Assembly: GCA_050302475.1 (NCBI GenBank)
Contig: JBNLBF010000006.1
Location: 74,219-138,218 of the forward strand
From: NORP23 sp050302475
Lineage (GTDB): Bacteria; Pseudomonadota; Alphaproteobacteria; Rhodobacterales; Rhodobacteraceae
Length of the DNA stretch: 64,000 bases
Direction: 5' to 3'
The translations under genes and the position numbers were made by a program. Below, one piece after another: positions 8,496 through 17,307 of the stretch; positions within the stretch are counted from its first letter, which is position 1, and each line of letters begins with the position of its first letter. The notes below the pieces were generated by a model that saw only the letters and a list, made by a program, of their open reading frames with translations, had not been told where the DNA came from and did no database searches.

Positions 8496-8954
8496 ATGCA
8501 AGAAAATGACAAAATGCCGGACTTCACTTTGCCCCGTGATGGTGGAGGCGAGGTCTCACTTTCCGATTTCGCAGGCAAAAAGCTGGTGATGTTTCTGTAT
8601 CCAAAAGATGACACGCCGGGTTGCACACTCGAATCCATCGAATTCACGGCCAAACAGGCCTTGTTCGAAGCCGAGGGAGCCGCAATTGTTGGACTGTCCA
8701 AAGACAGTGTTGCCAGTCACGACAAGTTTTGCGCCAAGCACGATCTAAAAGTGCCGCTTCTGTCTGACGAAGACGGTAGTCTGATAGAGGCGCTTGGCGC
8801 GTGGGTGGAGAAAAACATGTATGGCAAGAAACACTGGGGGATCGAGCGATCAACCTTCCTGATCGACGGCGACGGCGTTATTCGGAATATCTGGCGCAAG
8901 GTCAAAGTTGACGGTCATGTGGACGAGGTTCTGGAGGCTGTAAAATCGCTCTGA
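8496..8954 (+). CDS. bcp: Thiol peroxidase of the BCP/PrxQ family
   Basis: 152-residue cytosolic peroxiredoxin that reduces peroxides with thioredoxin. The peroxidatic cysteine lies in PKDDTPGCTLES. The residue five positions later, where E. coli BCP has its resolving cysteine, is not Cys. A second cysteine in KFCAKHDLKVPLL fits the alternative helix-3 resolving position known in other PrxQ proteins. ATG 8496 follows AGGGGGA. It is divergent from queA. Confidence 0.95.
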   Translation: MQENDKMPDFTLPRDGGGEVSLSDFAGKKLVMFLYPKDDTPGCTLESIEFTAKQALFEAEGAAIVGLSKDSVASHDKFCAKHDLKVPLLSDEDGSLIEALGAWVEKNMYGKKHWGIERSTFLIDGDGVIRNIWRKVKVDGHVDEVLEAVKSL

Positions 8955-9061
8955 GCGAGTGGTCGCTTACCAAATGACATTGCCCCGGATTGCGGTTGCC
9001 ATTTTCGGCGCATTTACCTATTCACTTACGTGCTGGTAAAGCGTACGCGGAGCATGTGTGC

Positions 9062-10399
9062 ATGACGGGTAAACCCGAATCCCACGGGATCATTTTCAGG
9101 ATCAACAGATCCCTGTCGAAGGTCCTACCGGAACAGACCATTGTTTTACGCAATCGCGCCGGGGAGTCGGAACTCTCCCTGTCGCCATTGCAACGGGCAT
9201 TTATGTTTATCGGCGTGGCGCTGACCATCGGCTGGTTGATGGTTGCGACTTCCGCCACCGTGTCCGGATTCCTCGATTCTGATTCTGCCGAAGCCCAGAG
9301 CGATGCGATTCAGGCTGTTTATAAATCCCGCCTTGCTGAACTGGCCGCTGAACGGGACGCGTTTGCGCTGGAAAAACAGGAAACGCAGGAGAAGTTCGAA
9401 TTGGCGTTGCAGCAGATCGCCGCGCAACAGGACGAACTGATCGCGGCGATGACCGTTCAGAATGAACAGCAGATCACCATGTTCGCGCTGCAACGCAAGC
9501 TGAACCGGGCGATTACGGAACGCAACGCAGCGCAACAGAATCTTGACGGTCTGCAGGCGGAATTTGCGGCCATGACCGAAGGCACCGGCCCCCGTGAAAG
9601 CAGCGAAACGGAACTTGTTACGACGCTAGGCGCGTTGAACCTTGCGCTGTCGGAAACCGTTGAACAACGCGACACGGCAAATGCAACGATTGCTGAGCTG
9701 GAAGAGGAAATCGAGTTAACGGCGCAGCAGATCCGCCTCGACGCGCAACGCCGTGACCGGATGATTTCGCAGGTCGAGGACGCCGTGCAGATTTCCCTCG
9801 GCCCGCTGGAAAACAGCCTCAACCGCACCGGCATGGACGTGGACAGCCTGTTGGCGACGATTAGACGGAATTATTCCGGGGCAGGTGGTGTAAATTTTAC
9901 GATGCTCGATAGCCCCTCTCTGGAGGGGTTGGACCCGGTTGATCGGCGTCTGCAATTGCTGATGCAGAAACTGGACGAGGTACAGCTTTATACAATTGCT
10001 GTTGCGAAACTTCCTATCGCGATGCCGGTCCGTTCAGCTGTCCGCTTCACCAGCCCGTTTGGAATGCGCGACGGTCGCCCGCATAACGGCATGGATATGG
10101 CCGGGCCCGTTGGGACCCCCATTTATGCGACCGCAGACGGGTATGTCACTTTCGCCGGTCGGCAAAGCGGATATGGCAATCTGATCATTATTCAGCATGA
10201 ATTCGGCTTTACCACGCGCTATGCGCATCTAAGCGCCATCCACGTGGAAAAAGGCGAAAGAGTCTCGCGCGGGGAGCGAATCGGTGATATGGGAAATACT
10301 GGTAGGAGTACTGGCAGTCATCTTCACTACGAAGTGCATGTAAACGGCACCCCCGTTAATCCAAGTCAATATATCAAGGCAGGACAAGATGTTTACTAA
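9062..10399 (+). CDS. M23 family metalloendopeptidase with transmembrane anchor and coiled coil
   Basis: 445 residues: a short cytoplasmic N-terminus, one transmembrane segment near residues 50-68 (FMFIGVALTIGWLMVATSA), a long Glu/Gln-rich coiled coil to about residue 250, and a C-terminal LytM domain. The catalytic zinc ligands are intact: HNGMD and HLHYE, with YAHLS between them. Such proteins cut peptidoglycan cross-links in the periplasm. The ATG at 9062 follows GCGGAG; a TTG start at 8990 is less likely. The last 11 nt overlap the bactofilin gene, the pairing known from BacA-LmdC in Hyphomonas, suggesting that the bactofilin positions this enzyme. Confidence 0.95.
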   Translation: MTGKPESHGIIFRINRSLSKVLPEQTIVLRNRAGESELSLSPLQRAFMFIGVALTIGWLMVATSATVSGFLDSDSAEAQSDAIQAVYKSRLAELAAERDAFALEKQETQEKFELALQQIAAQQDELIAAMTVQNEQQITMFALQRKLNRAITERNAAQQNLDGLQAEFAAMTEGTGPRESSETELVTTLGALNLALSETVEQRDTANATIAELEEEIELTAQQIRLDAQRRDRMISQVEDAVQISLGPLENSLNRTGMDVDSLLATIRRNYSGAGGVNFTMLDSPSLEGLDPVDRRLQLLMQKLDEVQLYTIAVAKLPIAMPVRSAVRFTSPFGMRDGRPHNGMDMAGPVGTPIYATADGYVTFAGRQSGYGNLIIIQHEFGFTTRYAHLSAIHVEKGERVSRGERIGDMGNTGRSTGSHLHYEVHVNGTPVNPSQYIKAGQDVY

Positions 10400-10850
10400 A
10401 AAAGACGAACAAAAACCCGAATCCAAAGAAGAACCGAAAGCCTCTGGCGCTCCGGTTAGCTCGACGCCCGCTCCGTCGCCGTCGAACAAGCCGAAACCGG
10501 CCCCGTCTATTATTTCTTCTGATCTGACGATCAAAGGGAATATCAACACGACAGGTGATATTCAGGTCGAAGGTACCGTCGAAGGCGATATCCGCGCCCA
10601 TATGCTGACAATCGGCGAAGGCGCAACGATCAAAGGCGAAGTGATGGCTGACGATGTTGTTGTCCATGGCCGTGTTGTCGGTCGTCTGCGCGGTCTGAAG
10701 GTCCGCCTGACCGCAACCGCACGTGTTGAAGGCGACATCGTTCACAAGACGATCGCCATCGAAAGCGGTGCGCATTTTGAAGGCTCCGTGCAGCGCCAGG
10801 ACGATCCGCTGTCCAACGCCGGCAATAACAAGCCAGCGTCTGCCGCCTGA
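10389..10850 (+). CDS. Bactofilin, polymer-forming cytoskeletal protein
   Basis: 153 residues: a disordered, Lys/Pro/Ser-rich N-terminus (about 1-38), the bactofilin beta-helix (about 39-140, with repeating hydrophobic/Gly turns such as IKGNINTTGDIQVEGTVEGD), and a short polar tail. Bactofilins form nucleotide-independent filaments on the inner membrane and recruit cell-wall enzymes. The start lies 11 nt inside the M23 peptidase gene, so the two are translationally coupled. A strong intrinsic terminator follows at 10875. Confidence 0.96.
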   Translation: MFTKKDEQKPESKEEPKASGAPVSSTPAPSPSNKPKPAPSIISSDLTIKGNINTTGDIQVEGTVEGDIRAHMLTIGEGATIKGEVMADDVVVHGRVVGRLRGLKVRLTATARVEGDIVHKTIAIESGAHFEGSVQRQDDPLSNAGNNKPASAA

Positions 10851-10874
10851 TCGGCACACCCCCAAATGAAGACA

Positions 10875-10907
10875 GGGCTTCGGAGGTTATCCGGAGCCCT
10901 TTTTATT
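10875..10907 (+). terminator. Rho-independent terminator after bactofilin
   Basis: A 9-bp stem, GGGCTTCGG (10875-10883) pairing with CCGGAGCCC (10891-10899) through one G-U pair, encloses a 7-nt loop and is followed by TTTTTATTT. It ends the peptidase-bactofilin transcript before gyrA. Confidence 0.88.
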
Positions 10908-11001
10908 TGCCGAAAACAGCCGTTATTGATTGCAGTTCGCTGCCCTTTTCCTGTATAGTCGAAACCACAAGATATTGATGTTTTCAGGCTGATTACCCCG
11001 C

Positions 11002-13713
11002 ATGACCGACGATATAGAGACACCGGAAGACGATAACGACCGCCCTGAGCGGCCCGTCTATGATGGACCCACAATCGATATCGAGACGGAGATGAAAGAC
11101 TCCTATCTCGATTACGCGATGAGCGTGATTGTCAGCCGCGCCATTCCGGACCTGCGCGACGGCCTGAAACCCGTCCACCGGCGTATTCTCTATGCCATGC
11201 ACGAGACGAACAACACGCACGATAAGGCCTACCGTAAATCTGCGCGGCCCGTCGGCGACGTAATGGGTCAGTATCACCCGCATGGTGACAGCGCGATTTA
11301 CGATGCGCTGGTGCGCATGGCGCAGGATTTTTCTATGTCACTACCGCTGCTCGACGGGCAGGGAAATTTCGGGTCCATGGACGGCGATAACCCCGCCGCG
11401 ATGCGCTATACCGAAGTGCGGATGGATAAGCCCGCCGCCTACCTGCTGGCCGACATCGACAAAGATACGGTCGATTTTCAGGACAATTACGACGGCAAGC
11501 AGCAAGAGCCATCCGTACTGCCTGCCCGCTTCCCGAATATGCTGGTCAATGGCGCTGGTGGCATCGCCGTTGGTATGGCCACCAACATCCCTCCGCACAA
11601 TCTGGGGGAAGTGATCGACGCCACGCAGGCGCTGATTGAAAACCCTGATCTTGATTCGGTTCAGTTGATGGAACACATCCCCGCCCCGGACTTTCCGACA
11701 GGTGGTGTAATCCTTGGACAGTCCGGGGCAATTAAAGCCTATACCGAGGGTCGCGGCTCCGTCATCGTTCGCGCCAAGTCTACGGTCGAAGAAATCCGCA
11801 AGGATCGTTGGGCGATTGTTGTTACCGAAATCCCGTATCAGGTGAACAAGGCCACCATGATCGAAAAGATCGCGGAAATGGCCCGCGAGAAAAAGATCGA
11901 CGGGATCGCCCATGTGCAGGATGAATCCGACCGGTTCGGTGTTCGCGTGGTTATCGAACTGCGCCGCGACGCCACGGCAGAGGTCGTGCTGAACCAGCTT
12001 TACCGGTTCACGCCACTGCAGACCCATTTTGGCTGCAACATGCTGGCATTGAATGGCGGACGCCCCGAAACGCTAACGCTGCGCAGCTTCCTGACTAACT
12101 TCATTTCGTTCCGCGAAGAAGTTGTCGCCCGTCGTACAGCGTTTGAATTGCGCAAAGCCCGCGAACGCAGTCATGTGCTGTGTGGTCTGGCGGTGGCGGT
12201 CAGCAATGTTGATGAAATCGTCGCGACGATCCGATCCTCCGCTGATCCGGCGGAAGCCCGCGAAAAACTGATGACCCGGCGCTGGCCGGCGCATGACATC
12301 GCCGATTATATCAAGCTGATCGATGATCCGTCGCACAAGATCAACGATGACGGCACCTATAATCTGTCCGAAACACAAGCCCGCGCCATTCTGGAACTGC
12401 GCCTGCAACGCCTGACTGCGATGGGTGTCAAAGAAGTTACGGACGAGCTGCAGGATCTCGCGATCAAGATCAAAGATTACCTCGATATCCTGCGCTCTCG
12501 CGACCGGATCATGGAGATTATTTCCAACGAATTGGCTGAGGTCAAAGAGCTGTTCGCCGTGCCGCGCCGATCCGAAATCGTCGAATTCTCGGGCGATATG
12601 GATGACGAGGACCTGATAGAAAAAGAAGACATGGTCGTGACCGTCACCGAGTCCGGCTATATCAAACGGACGGCGATTGATGAATTCCGCTCTCAAAAGC
12701 GGGGCGGCAAAGGCCTGCAAGGCATGAACACGAAGGAGGAGGATTTCGTCACCACCCTGTTCGTTGCCAACACCCACACGCCGCTGCTAGTCTTCACCAC
12801 CGACGGGATCGTGTTCAAACTGAAGACCTGGCGCTTGCCGCAAGGGGGCCGAACGTCAAAAGGCAAAGCCATCGTTAACCTGTTGCCGATCCCGCAGGAT
12901 GCCAGCGTTGCCGCGATCATGCCCGTTGATGTCCCCGAGGATGAGTGGGAGAATTTGCAGATTGTCTTTGCCACCTCCACCGGCGATGTGCGGCGCAACG
13001 CGCTGTCAGATTTCACCAATGTAAAATCCAACGGCAAGATCGCCATGAAGCTGCCCGAAGGCACGCGCCTGATCAATGCACGCATCTGTAACGAACAAAA
13101 TGACTTCCTACTAACCACGCGTTTGGGCAAAGCGATTCGCTTCCCTGTTACCGATGTACGGGTGTTCAAAGGGCGCGATTCAACTGGCGTGCGCGGAATC
13201 AAGCTGGCAGCGGGTGACGAGGTCGTTTCCATGTCTATCCTGCGTCATGTCGATGCGACGTCGGACGAAAGAAACGCCTATTTCAAAATGCGCCGGGCTG
13301 TTACCGGTGAAGAAAGCGGTGAAGTCGAAGACACCATCGAGACCATTTCGCCCGAGCGTTATGCCGAGCTCTCGGCCCTGGAGGAATGGATCCTGACGAT
13401 CACTGCTTCAGGCTTCGGAAAACGCTCCTCCTCCCACGAATACAGGGTTTCCGGACGTGGCGGGCAAGGTATTGCCGCCGCAAACCTCACACGACGTGAT
13501 GACGCGATTATCGCCACCTTCCCTGTGGAGGACGAGGATCAGATCATGTTGGCGACAGATAGCGGTCAATCGATTCGCTGTCCGGTCGATGGCATTTCCC
13601 GTCAGGGGCGTGCGTCATCCGGCGTAAGGGTGTTCCAGACAGGTAATGATGAAAAAGTAGTCTCGGTTGCATGGATTGCAGACAAGCATGAAGATGAAAC
13701 CGATGAAGAATAG
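11002..13713 (+). CDS. gyrA: DNA gyrase subunit A
   Basis: 903-residue breakage-reunion subunit of DNA gyrase. The catalytic tyrosine is Y136 in AAMRYTEVRM. The quinolone-resistance region reads YHPHGDSAIYD with Ser97 and Asp101 (E. coli S83 and D87), i.e. the unmutated, susceptible-type residues. The C-terminal beta-pinwheel begins after about residue 540 and contains the GyrA-box QKRGGKG, which marks gyrase rather than topoisomerase IV. It is about 30 residues longer than E. coli GyrA, with an acidic N-terminal lead and tail. It is a single-gene unit after a terminator. Confidence 0.98.
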   Translation: MTDDIETPEDDNDRPERPVYDGPTIDIETEMKDSYLDYAMSVIVSRAIPDLRDGLKPVHRRILYAMHETNNTHDKAYRKSARPVGDVMGQYHPHGDSAIYDALVRMAQDFSMSLPLLDGQGNFGSMDGDNPAAMRYTEVRMDKPAAYLLADIDKDTVDFQDNYDGKQQEPSVLPARFPNMLVNGAGGIAVGMATNIPPHNLGEVIDATQALIENPDLDSVQLMEHIPAPDFPTGGVILGQSGAIKAYTEGRGSVIVRAKSTVEEIRKDRWAIVVTEIPYQVNKATMIEKIAEMAREKKIDGIAHVQDESDRFGVRVVIELRRDATAEVVLNQLYRFTPLQTHFGCNMLALNGGRPETLTLRSFLTNFISFREEVVARRTAFELRKARERSHVLCGLAVAVSNVDEIVATIRSSADPAEAREKLMTRRWPAHDIADYIKLIDDPSHKINDDGTYNLSETQARAILELRLQRLTAMGVKEVTDELQDLAIKIKDYLDILRSRDRIMEIISNELAEVKELFAVPRRSEIVEFSGDMDDEDLIEKEDMVVTVTESGYIKRTAIDEFRSQKRGGKGLQGMNTKEEDFVTTLFVANTHTPLLVFTTDGIVFKLKTWRLPQGGRTSKGKAIVNLLPIPQDASVAAIMPVDVPEDEWENLQIVFATSTGDVRRNALSDFTNVKSNGKIAMKLPEGTRLINARICNEQNDFLLTTRLGKAIRFPVTDVRVFKGRDSTGVRGIKLAAGDEVVSMSILRHVDATSDERNAYFKMRRAVTGEESGEVEDTIETISPERYAELSALEEWILTITASGFGKRSSSHEYRVSGRGGQGIAAANLTRRDDAIIATFPVEDEDQIMLATDSGQSIRCPVDGISRQGRASSGVRVFQTGNDEKVVSVAWIADKHEDETDEE

Positions 13714-13813
13714 CAACAATTCGCATAAAAATTCACCAATTAACCCCAGTTCAATTGTTTTTTGCCATATCGCACAGTAAACACGATTTAGCTTTGGAAG
13801 CGGGGAAGCACGA

Positions 13814-14584
13814 ATGATTATTAAACGTTTGATTTTAGCGGTCGGACTTTCAGCAGCATGCGTTGCACCTGCGACCGCTGATTTGTACCGACTGGGTCAC
13901 ACAGTTGGGCTCGGAACTACATTTGGTTTCGACCCGGATAACAGTGGCGACATATACAACACAATGCACGGCGAATTTACGACCGGCTACTATAGCTGGT
14001 CGACGGGAATATACGCACAGGGCGATTACTCTCTGGACGTGTTTACAACCGATTACCGAGGGGCTGAAGCTTCTATCATCGTTACGCGCGATTTTGGGGC
14101 TGCCAAATTTGGTGCGTCATTAGGTGCCCTTATGATCGAAGATCAGAACATCTATTTTTCTGCCGGATTGATCGGTATGGCGCAATTGGGCGGCGGGACC
14201 TACCTGCAAGGTGAAATTGGAGCCTACACGGATGGCGAAGACGGTCAGTTTTTCGCTGACAACACCTACTTTGCGCAGGTCCGTCTTGATCATGAAATTA
14301 CATCAGAATGGGATGTTTACGCCAAATATGGTCGTGTACAAAACGACACATTCGAAGTTGATCGTGGCCTTGTAGGGGTAACTTACAGCGCGACCGGATC
14401 ACCTTGGATGTTGAGCGGCGGTGTGGGTGCCTATCGGGTTGATGGAACCGTGTATCCAGCCATAAATGCTGAGTTTAAATTTGCGTTTGGTGGCGAAACA
14501 CTTCCCCAGCCTATCAGCGGTCTTGCGGCACGTCCGTTCGACAAGTTCGAGATTTTCGAATTCTCGACACATACACTAGACTAA
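13814..14584 (+). CDS. Secreted beta-rich protein, possible outer-membrane barrel, function unknown
   Basis: 256 residues with a clear Sec signal peptide (MIIKRLILAVGLSAACVAPATA, cleaved about residue 22). The mature part is rich in Gly, Tyr and alternating hydrophobic residues (FTTGYYSWSTGIYAQGDYSL, and GLVGVTYSATGSPWMLSGGV), as in small outer-membrane beta-barrels, although the last residues (STHTLD) lack the usual terminal aromatic. I do not recognise the family. It is monocistronic: a GGGGAAG-like RBS precedes the ATG and a perfect hairpin terminator follows at 14600. Confidence 0.8.
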   Translation: MIIKRLILAVGLSAACVAPATADLYRLGHTVGLGTTFGFDPDNSGDIYNTMHGEFTTGYYSWSTGIYAQGDYSLDVFTTDYRGAEASIIVTRDFGAAKFGASLGALMIEDQNIYFSAGLIGMAQLGGGTYLQGEIGAYTDGEDGQFFADNTYFAQVRLDHEITSEWDVYAKYGRVQNDTFEVDRGLVGVTYSATGSPWMLSGGVGAYRVDGTVYPAINAEFKFAFGGETLPQPISGLAARPFDKFEIFEFSTHTLD

Positions 14585-14599
14585 CAACGACACCGAATA

Positions 14600-14622
14600 G
14601 GGGCCGCTGGCCCCTTTTCTTT
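14600..14622 (+). terminator. Rho-independent terminator
   Basis: GGGGCC (14600-14605) and GGCCCC (14609-14614) form a perfect 6-bp stem with a GCT loop, followed by TTTTCTTTT. It closes the transcript of the secreted beta-rich protein, 29 nt before trmFO. Confidence 0.85.
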
Positions 14623-14650
14623 TGCCTGCAGCTACCGTAAAGCCTGCGGC

Positions 14651-16000
14651 ATGAGCAAACCTATCCATATCATCGGCGGCGGCATGGCCGGGTCCGAAGC
14701 TGCATGGCAGATCGCCCAAATGGGCGTTCCTGTAGTCCTGCATGAAATGCGCCCCGTGGTCGGGACATTCGCCCATCAGACAGATGGGCTGGCGGAACTG
14801 GTCTGTTCGAATTCATTCCGATCCGATGATCATGAAAATAACGCTGTCGGCCTGCTACATTGGGAAATGCGCCAAGCCGGCGGTCTGATCATGGAGATGG
14901 GCGACAAACACTCGCTGCCCGCCGGAGGCGCGCTGGCTGTAGATCGCGTGGCCTTTTCGGATGCCGTGACGGAACGGTTGCTGTCCCATCCGCTGGTCAC
15001 GCTGGAACGTGGCGAAGTTGCGGGTATTCCCCCAGCCGACTGGGACAGCGTGATCGTTGCCACCGGCCCCCTTACCTCGATCAAACTGGCCGAGGCGATT
15101 GTGGATCACACGGATCAGACCTCGCTGGCTTTCTTCGACGCCATTGCGCCCATCGTTTATGCGGACAGCATCAACATGGACGTCGCCTGGAAACAGTCGC
15201 GATACGACAAGGGCGACACCGAAGAACAGCGCACCGCCTACATCAACTGCCCGATGGATGAGGATCAGTATAACGCCTTCATCGACGCGCTACTGGAAGC
15301 CGACAAGACCGAGTTCAAAGATTGGGAAAAAGACACGCCCTATTTCGACGGCTGCCTGCCAATCGAAGTCATGGCAGAACGCGGACGCGAGACCTTGCGT
15401 TACGGCCCGATGAAACCCGTTGGCCTGACGAACCCGCATAATCCGCAAGTTAAAGCTCATGCAGTGGTTCAACTTCGGCAGGATAACACCTTAGGAACGC
15501 TGTATAATATTGTCGGCTTCCAGACCAAGATGAAATATGGCGCGCAGACCGAAGTCTTTAAAATGATCCCGGGGTTAGAGGACGCGAACTTCGCCCGTTT
15601 GGGGGGGATTCACCGTAATACTTTCCTCAATTCTCCTCGCTTGTTGGATGATCAGATGCGCCTGAAAAACGATCCGCGCTTGCGCTTTGCCGGGCAGATC
15701 ACAGGTGTCGAAGGCTATGTTGAAAGCGCCGCGATGGGCTTGTTGGCCGGTCGGATGGCCGCAGCGGAACGGCTTGGTCGCACGCTGCCGACACCGCCAA
15801 ATACTACCGCCATCGGCGCGTTGGTGACCCATATTACCGGCGGCGCCGCGGCGAAAACCTTCCAGCCGATGAATGTCAATTTCGGCTTGTTCCCGCCGCT
15901 CGAAGAAATCGTTCGGGGCGGTCGCAAAGGGCGTAAAGAACGCTACAAAGCCTACACCGACCGCGCCAAAGCGGACTGGCAGACATGGCTAAACACGTAG
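14651..16000 (+). CDS. trmFO: FADH2/folate-dependent tRNA (uracil-54-C5)-methyltransferase
   Basis: 449-residue flavoprotein that makes ribothymidine-54 in the tRNA T-loop using 5,10-methylene-THF as carbon donor and FADH2 as reductant. The N-terminal FAD motif IIGGGMAGSEAAWQIA is followed by the TrmFO signature LAELVCSNSFRSDD. QPMNVNFGLFPPL near the C-terminus is also characteristic. The methylene-THF dependence links it loosely to metF at 59.8 kb. The 3' end overlaps gluQ by 16 nt. Confidence 0.97.
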   Translation: MSKPIHIIGGGMAGSEAAWQIAQMGVPVVLHEMRPVVGTFAHQTDGLAELVCSNSFRSDDHENNAVGLLHWEMRQAGGLIMEMGDKHSLPAGGALAVDRVAFSDAVTERLLSHPLVTLERGEVAGIPPADWDSVIVATGPLTSIKLAEAIVDHTDQTSLAFFDAIAPIVYADSINMDVAWKQSRYDKGDTEEQRTAYINCPMDEDQYNAFIDALLEADKTEFKDWEKDTPYFDGCLPIEVMAERGRETLRYGPMKPVGLTNPHNPQVKAHAVVQLRQDNTLGTLYNIVGFQTKMKYGAQTEVFKMIPGLEDANFARLGGIHRNTFLNSPRLLDDQMRLKNDPRLRFAGQITGVEGYVESAAMGLLAGRMAAAERLGRTLPTPPNTTAIGALVTHITGGAAAKTFQPMNVNFGLFPPLEEIVRGGRKGRKERYKAYTDRAKADWQTWLNT

Positions 16001-16893
16001 AACGTTTCGCGCCGTCCCCGACGGGGCCGCTGCATCTAGGCCATGCCTATTCCGCGCTAACGGCTTGGGACCGGGCAATGGCTGAAGGCGGGGATTTCCT
16101 GCTCCGCATCGAAGACATCGACCAATCCCGCGCCCGTCCCGAATGGGAACAGCAGATTTACGAAGATCTGGAATGGCTGGGTCTTTGGTGGCCAAAGCCA
16201 GTTTTGCGGCAGTCTGAACGCCTCGAAGCATACCAAAGTGCAATATTGTCGCTGTGGGAACGCAGCCTACTTTTCCCATGTAAATGTAGTCGGCGCGATG
16301 TTGAACAAGCGATGTCCGCACCTCAGGAAGGTATCCCCAATTTCGGACTGGACGGTCCGATTTACCCCGGGACATGTCGGGACACGTCGGATAGCAATAG
16401 GTGGCCATGGGCCCTTCAAGAAATCCCGGAAAATGTCACGTTAAGACTTAACATGAGACAAGCAACATTTGGTAGGGGAGAGTATCGCGTAAATAGCAGT
16501 TCAGGCGGAGAGTCTCTTTTATCCTTTATGGAAACTGGCACACTAAATCCCAGTATTCGCGAATTTCATCCTGATTGTCTAATAGAAGAAGCAGGAGACA
16601 TCGTGATTTCACGAAAGGGAATGAATACTTCCTACCACCTTTCGGTGGTTTTGGATGATGCATTTCAAGGTGTGACTCATGTGACGCGTGGCGAGGATTT
16701 GGAAGACGCGACAAAGATTCACGTCCTGCTCCAAAACCTCCTCGGCCTCCCAACCCCCATCTACCACCATCACCGCCTAATCCGCGATGAAAACGGCAAA
16801 CGTCTTGCCAAACGCGATGACGCCCGCGCAATCCGGAAATATCGCGAGGATGGCGCAACACCCGAAGATATTCGCAAGATGGTTGGCCTATAG
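15985..16893 (+). CDS. gluQ: Glutamyl-Q tRNA(Asp) synthetase
   Basis: 302-residue truncated GluRS paralogue that glutamylates queuosine-34 of tRNA(Asp); queA and trmFO in this window are also tRNA-modification genes. The class I signatures are PLHLGHA (HIGH) and KRLAKRD (KMSKS). The zinc site is CKC followed by YPGTC. The start lies inside trmFO and the end overlaps hisI by 6 nt. The segment from about 16230 to 16680 is visibly richer in A+T and in rare codons (AGA, AGG, ATA, CTA, TTA, GGA) than the flanks: 24/60 G+C at 16441-16500 against 39/60 at 16021-16080. This suggests a recombined block. The reading frame is intact. Confidence 0.95.
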   Translation: MAKHVERFAPSPTGPLHLGHAYSALTAWDRAMAEGGDFLLRIEDIDQSRARPEWEQQIYEDLEWLGLWWPKPVLRQSERLEAYQSAILSLWERSLLFPCKCSRRDVEQAMSAPQEGIPNFGLDGPIYPGTCRDTSDSNRWPWALQEIPENVTLRLNMRQATFGRGEYRVNSSSGGESLLSFMETGTLNPSIREFHPDCLIEEAGDIVISRKGMNTSYHLSVVLDDAFQGVTHVTRGEDLEDATKIHVLLQNLLGLPTPIYHHHRLIRDENGKRLAKRDDARAIRKYREDGATPEDIRKMVGL

Positions 16894-17244
16894 CGGCTGC
16901 ATCAGCTCCGTCTCAGCCCCGTCCCGCACAGCCATATAGAAACAACTCCGCCGATTGGTGTGACACGCCGGACCCGTCTGGCGCACGACGACCAGCAAGC
17001 AATCACGGTCACAATCGACACGGAAATCCACCAATTCCTGCACGTGCCCGGAGGTTGCCCCCTTGCGCCACAGCTCGGCACGGGATCGCGACCAATAGGT
17101 CACCTGCCCTGTTGCGAGCGTCTCGCGCACAGCGTCAGAGTTCATCCACGCCATCATCAGCACCTCGCCATCCTCGGCCTGAGCGATGGCGGGGATCAAC
17201 CCAGCCTCGTTAAATGTCAGAGAATTGATATCAAATTCCGGCAT
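16888..17244 (-). CDS. hisI: Phosphoribosyl-AMP cyclohydrolase
   Basis: 118-residue stand-alone HisI that opens the adenine ring of PR-AMP at step 3 of histidine synthesis. It has the VLMMAWMN motif near residue 30, TYWSRSRAELWRKGATSGH in the middle, and the zinc cysteines in DCDRDCLL and ACHTNRRSC. There is no fused HisE domain. No other his genes lie nearby. It converges on gluQ with a 6-nt overlap. Confidence 0.97.
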   Translation of the reverse strand: MPEFDINSLTFNEAGLIPAIAQAEDGEVLMMAWMNSDAVRETLATGQVTYWSRSRAELWRKGATSGHVQELVDFRVDCDRDCLLVVVRQTGPACHTNRRSCFYMAVRDGAETELMQPL

Positions 17245-17307
17245 TTTTCTATTCCCAACCGCCTGTTTGGCCCCTAATTAGATCAGAAACCCCCGAATGC
17301 AAGGGAA

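Noticed and set aside
11341..12777. Long open frames antisense to gyrA (11341-12027 and 12073-12777)
   Set aside because: Both are inside gyrA and are explained by its codon bias.
11002..13713. Quinolone-resistance substitutions or a ParC identity for this topoisomerase subunit
   Set aside because: Ser97 and Asp101 are the susceptible-type residues, and the GyrA-box QKRGGKG identifies gyrase.
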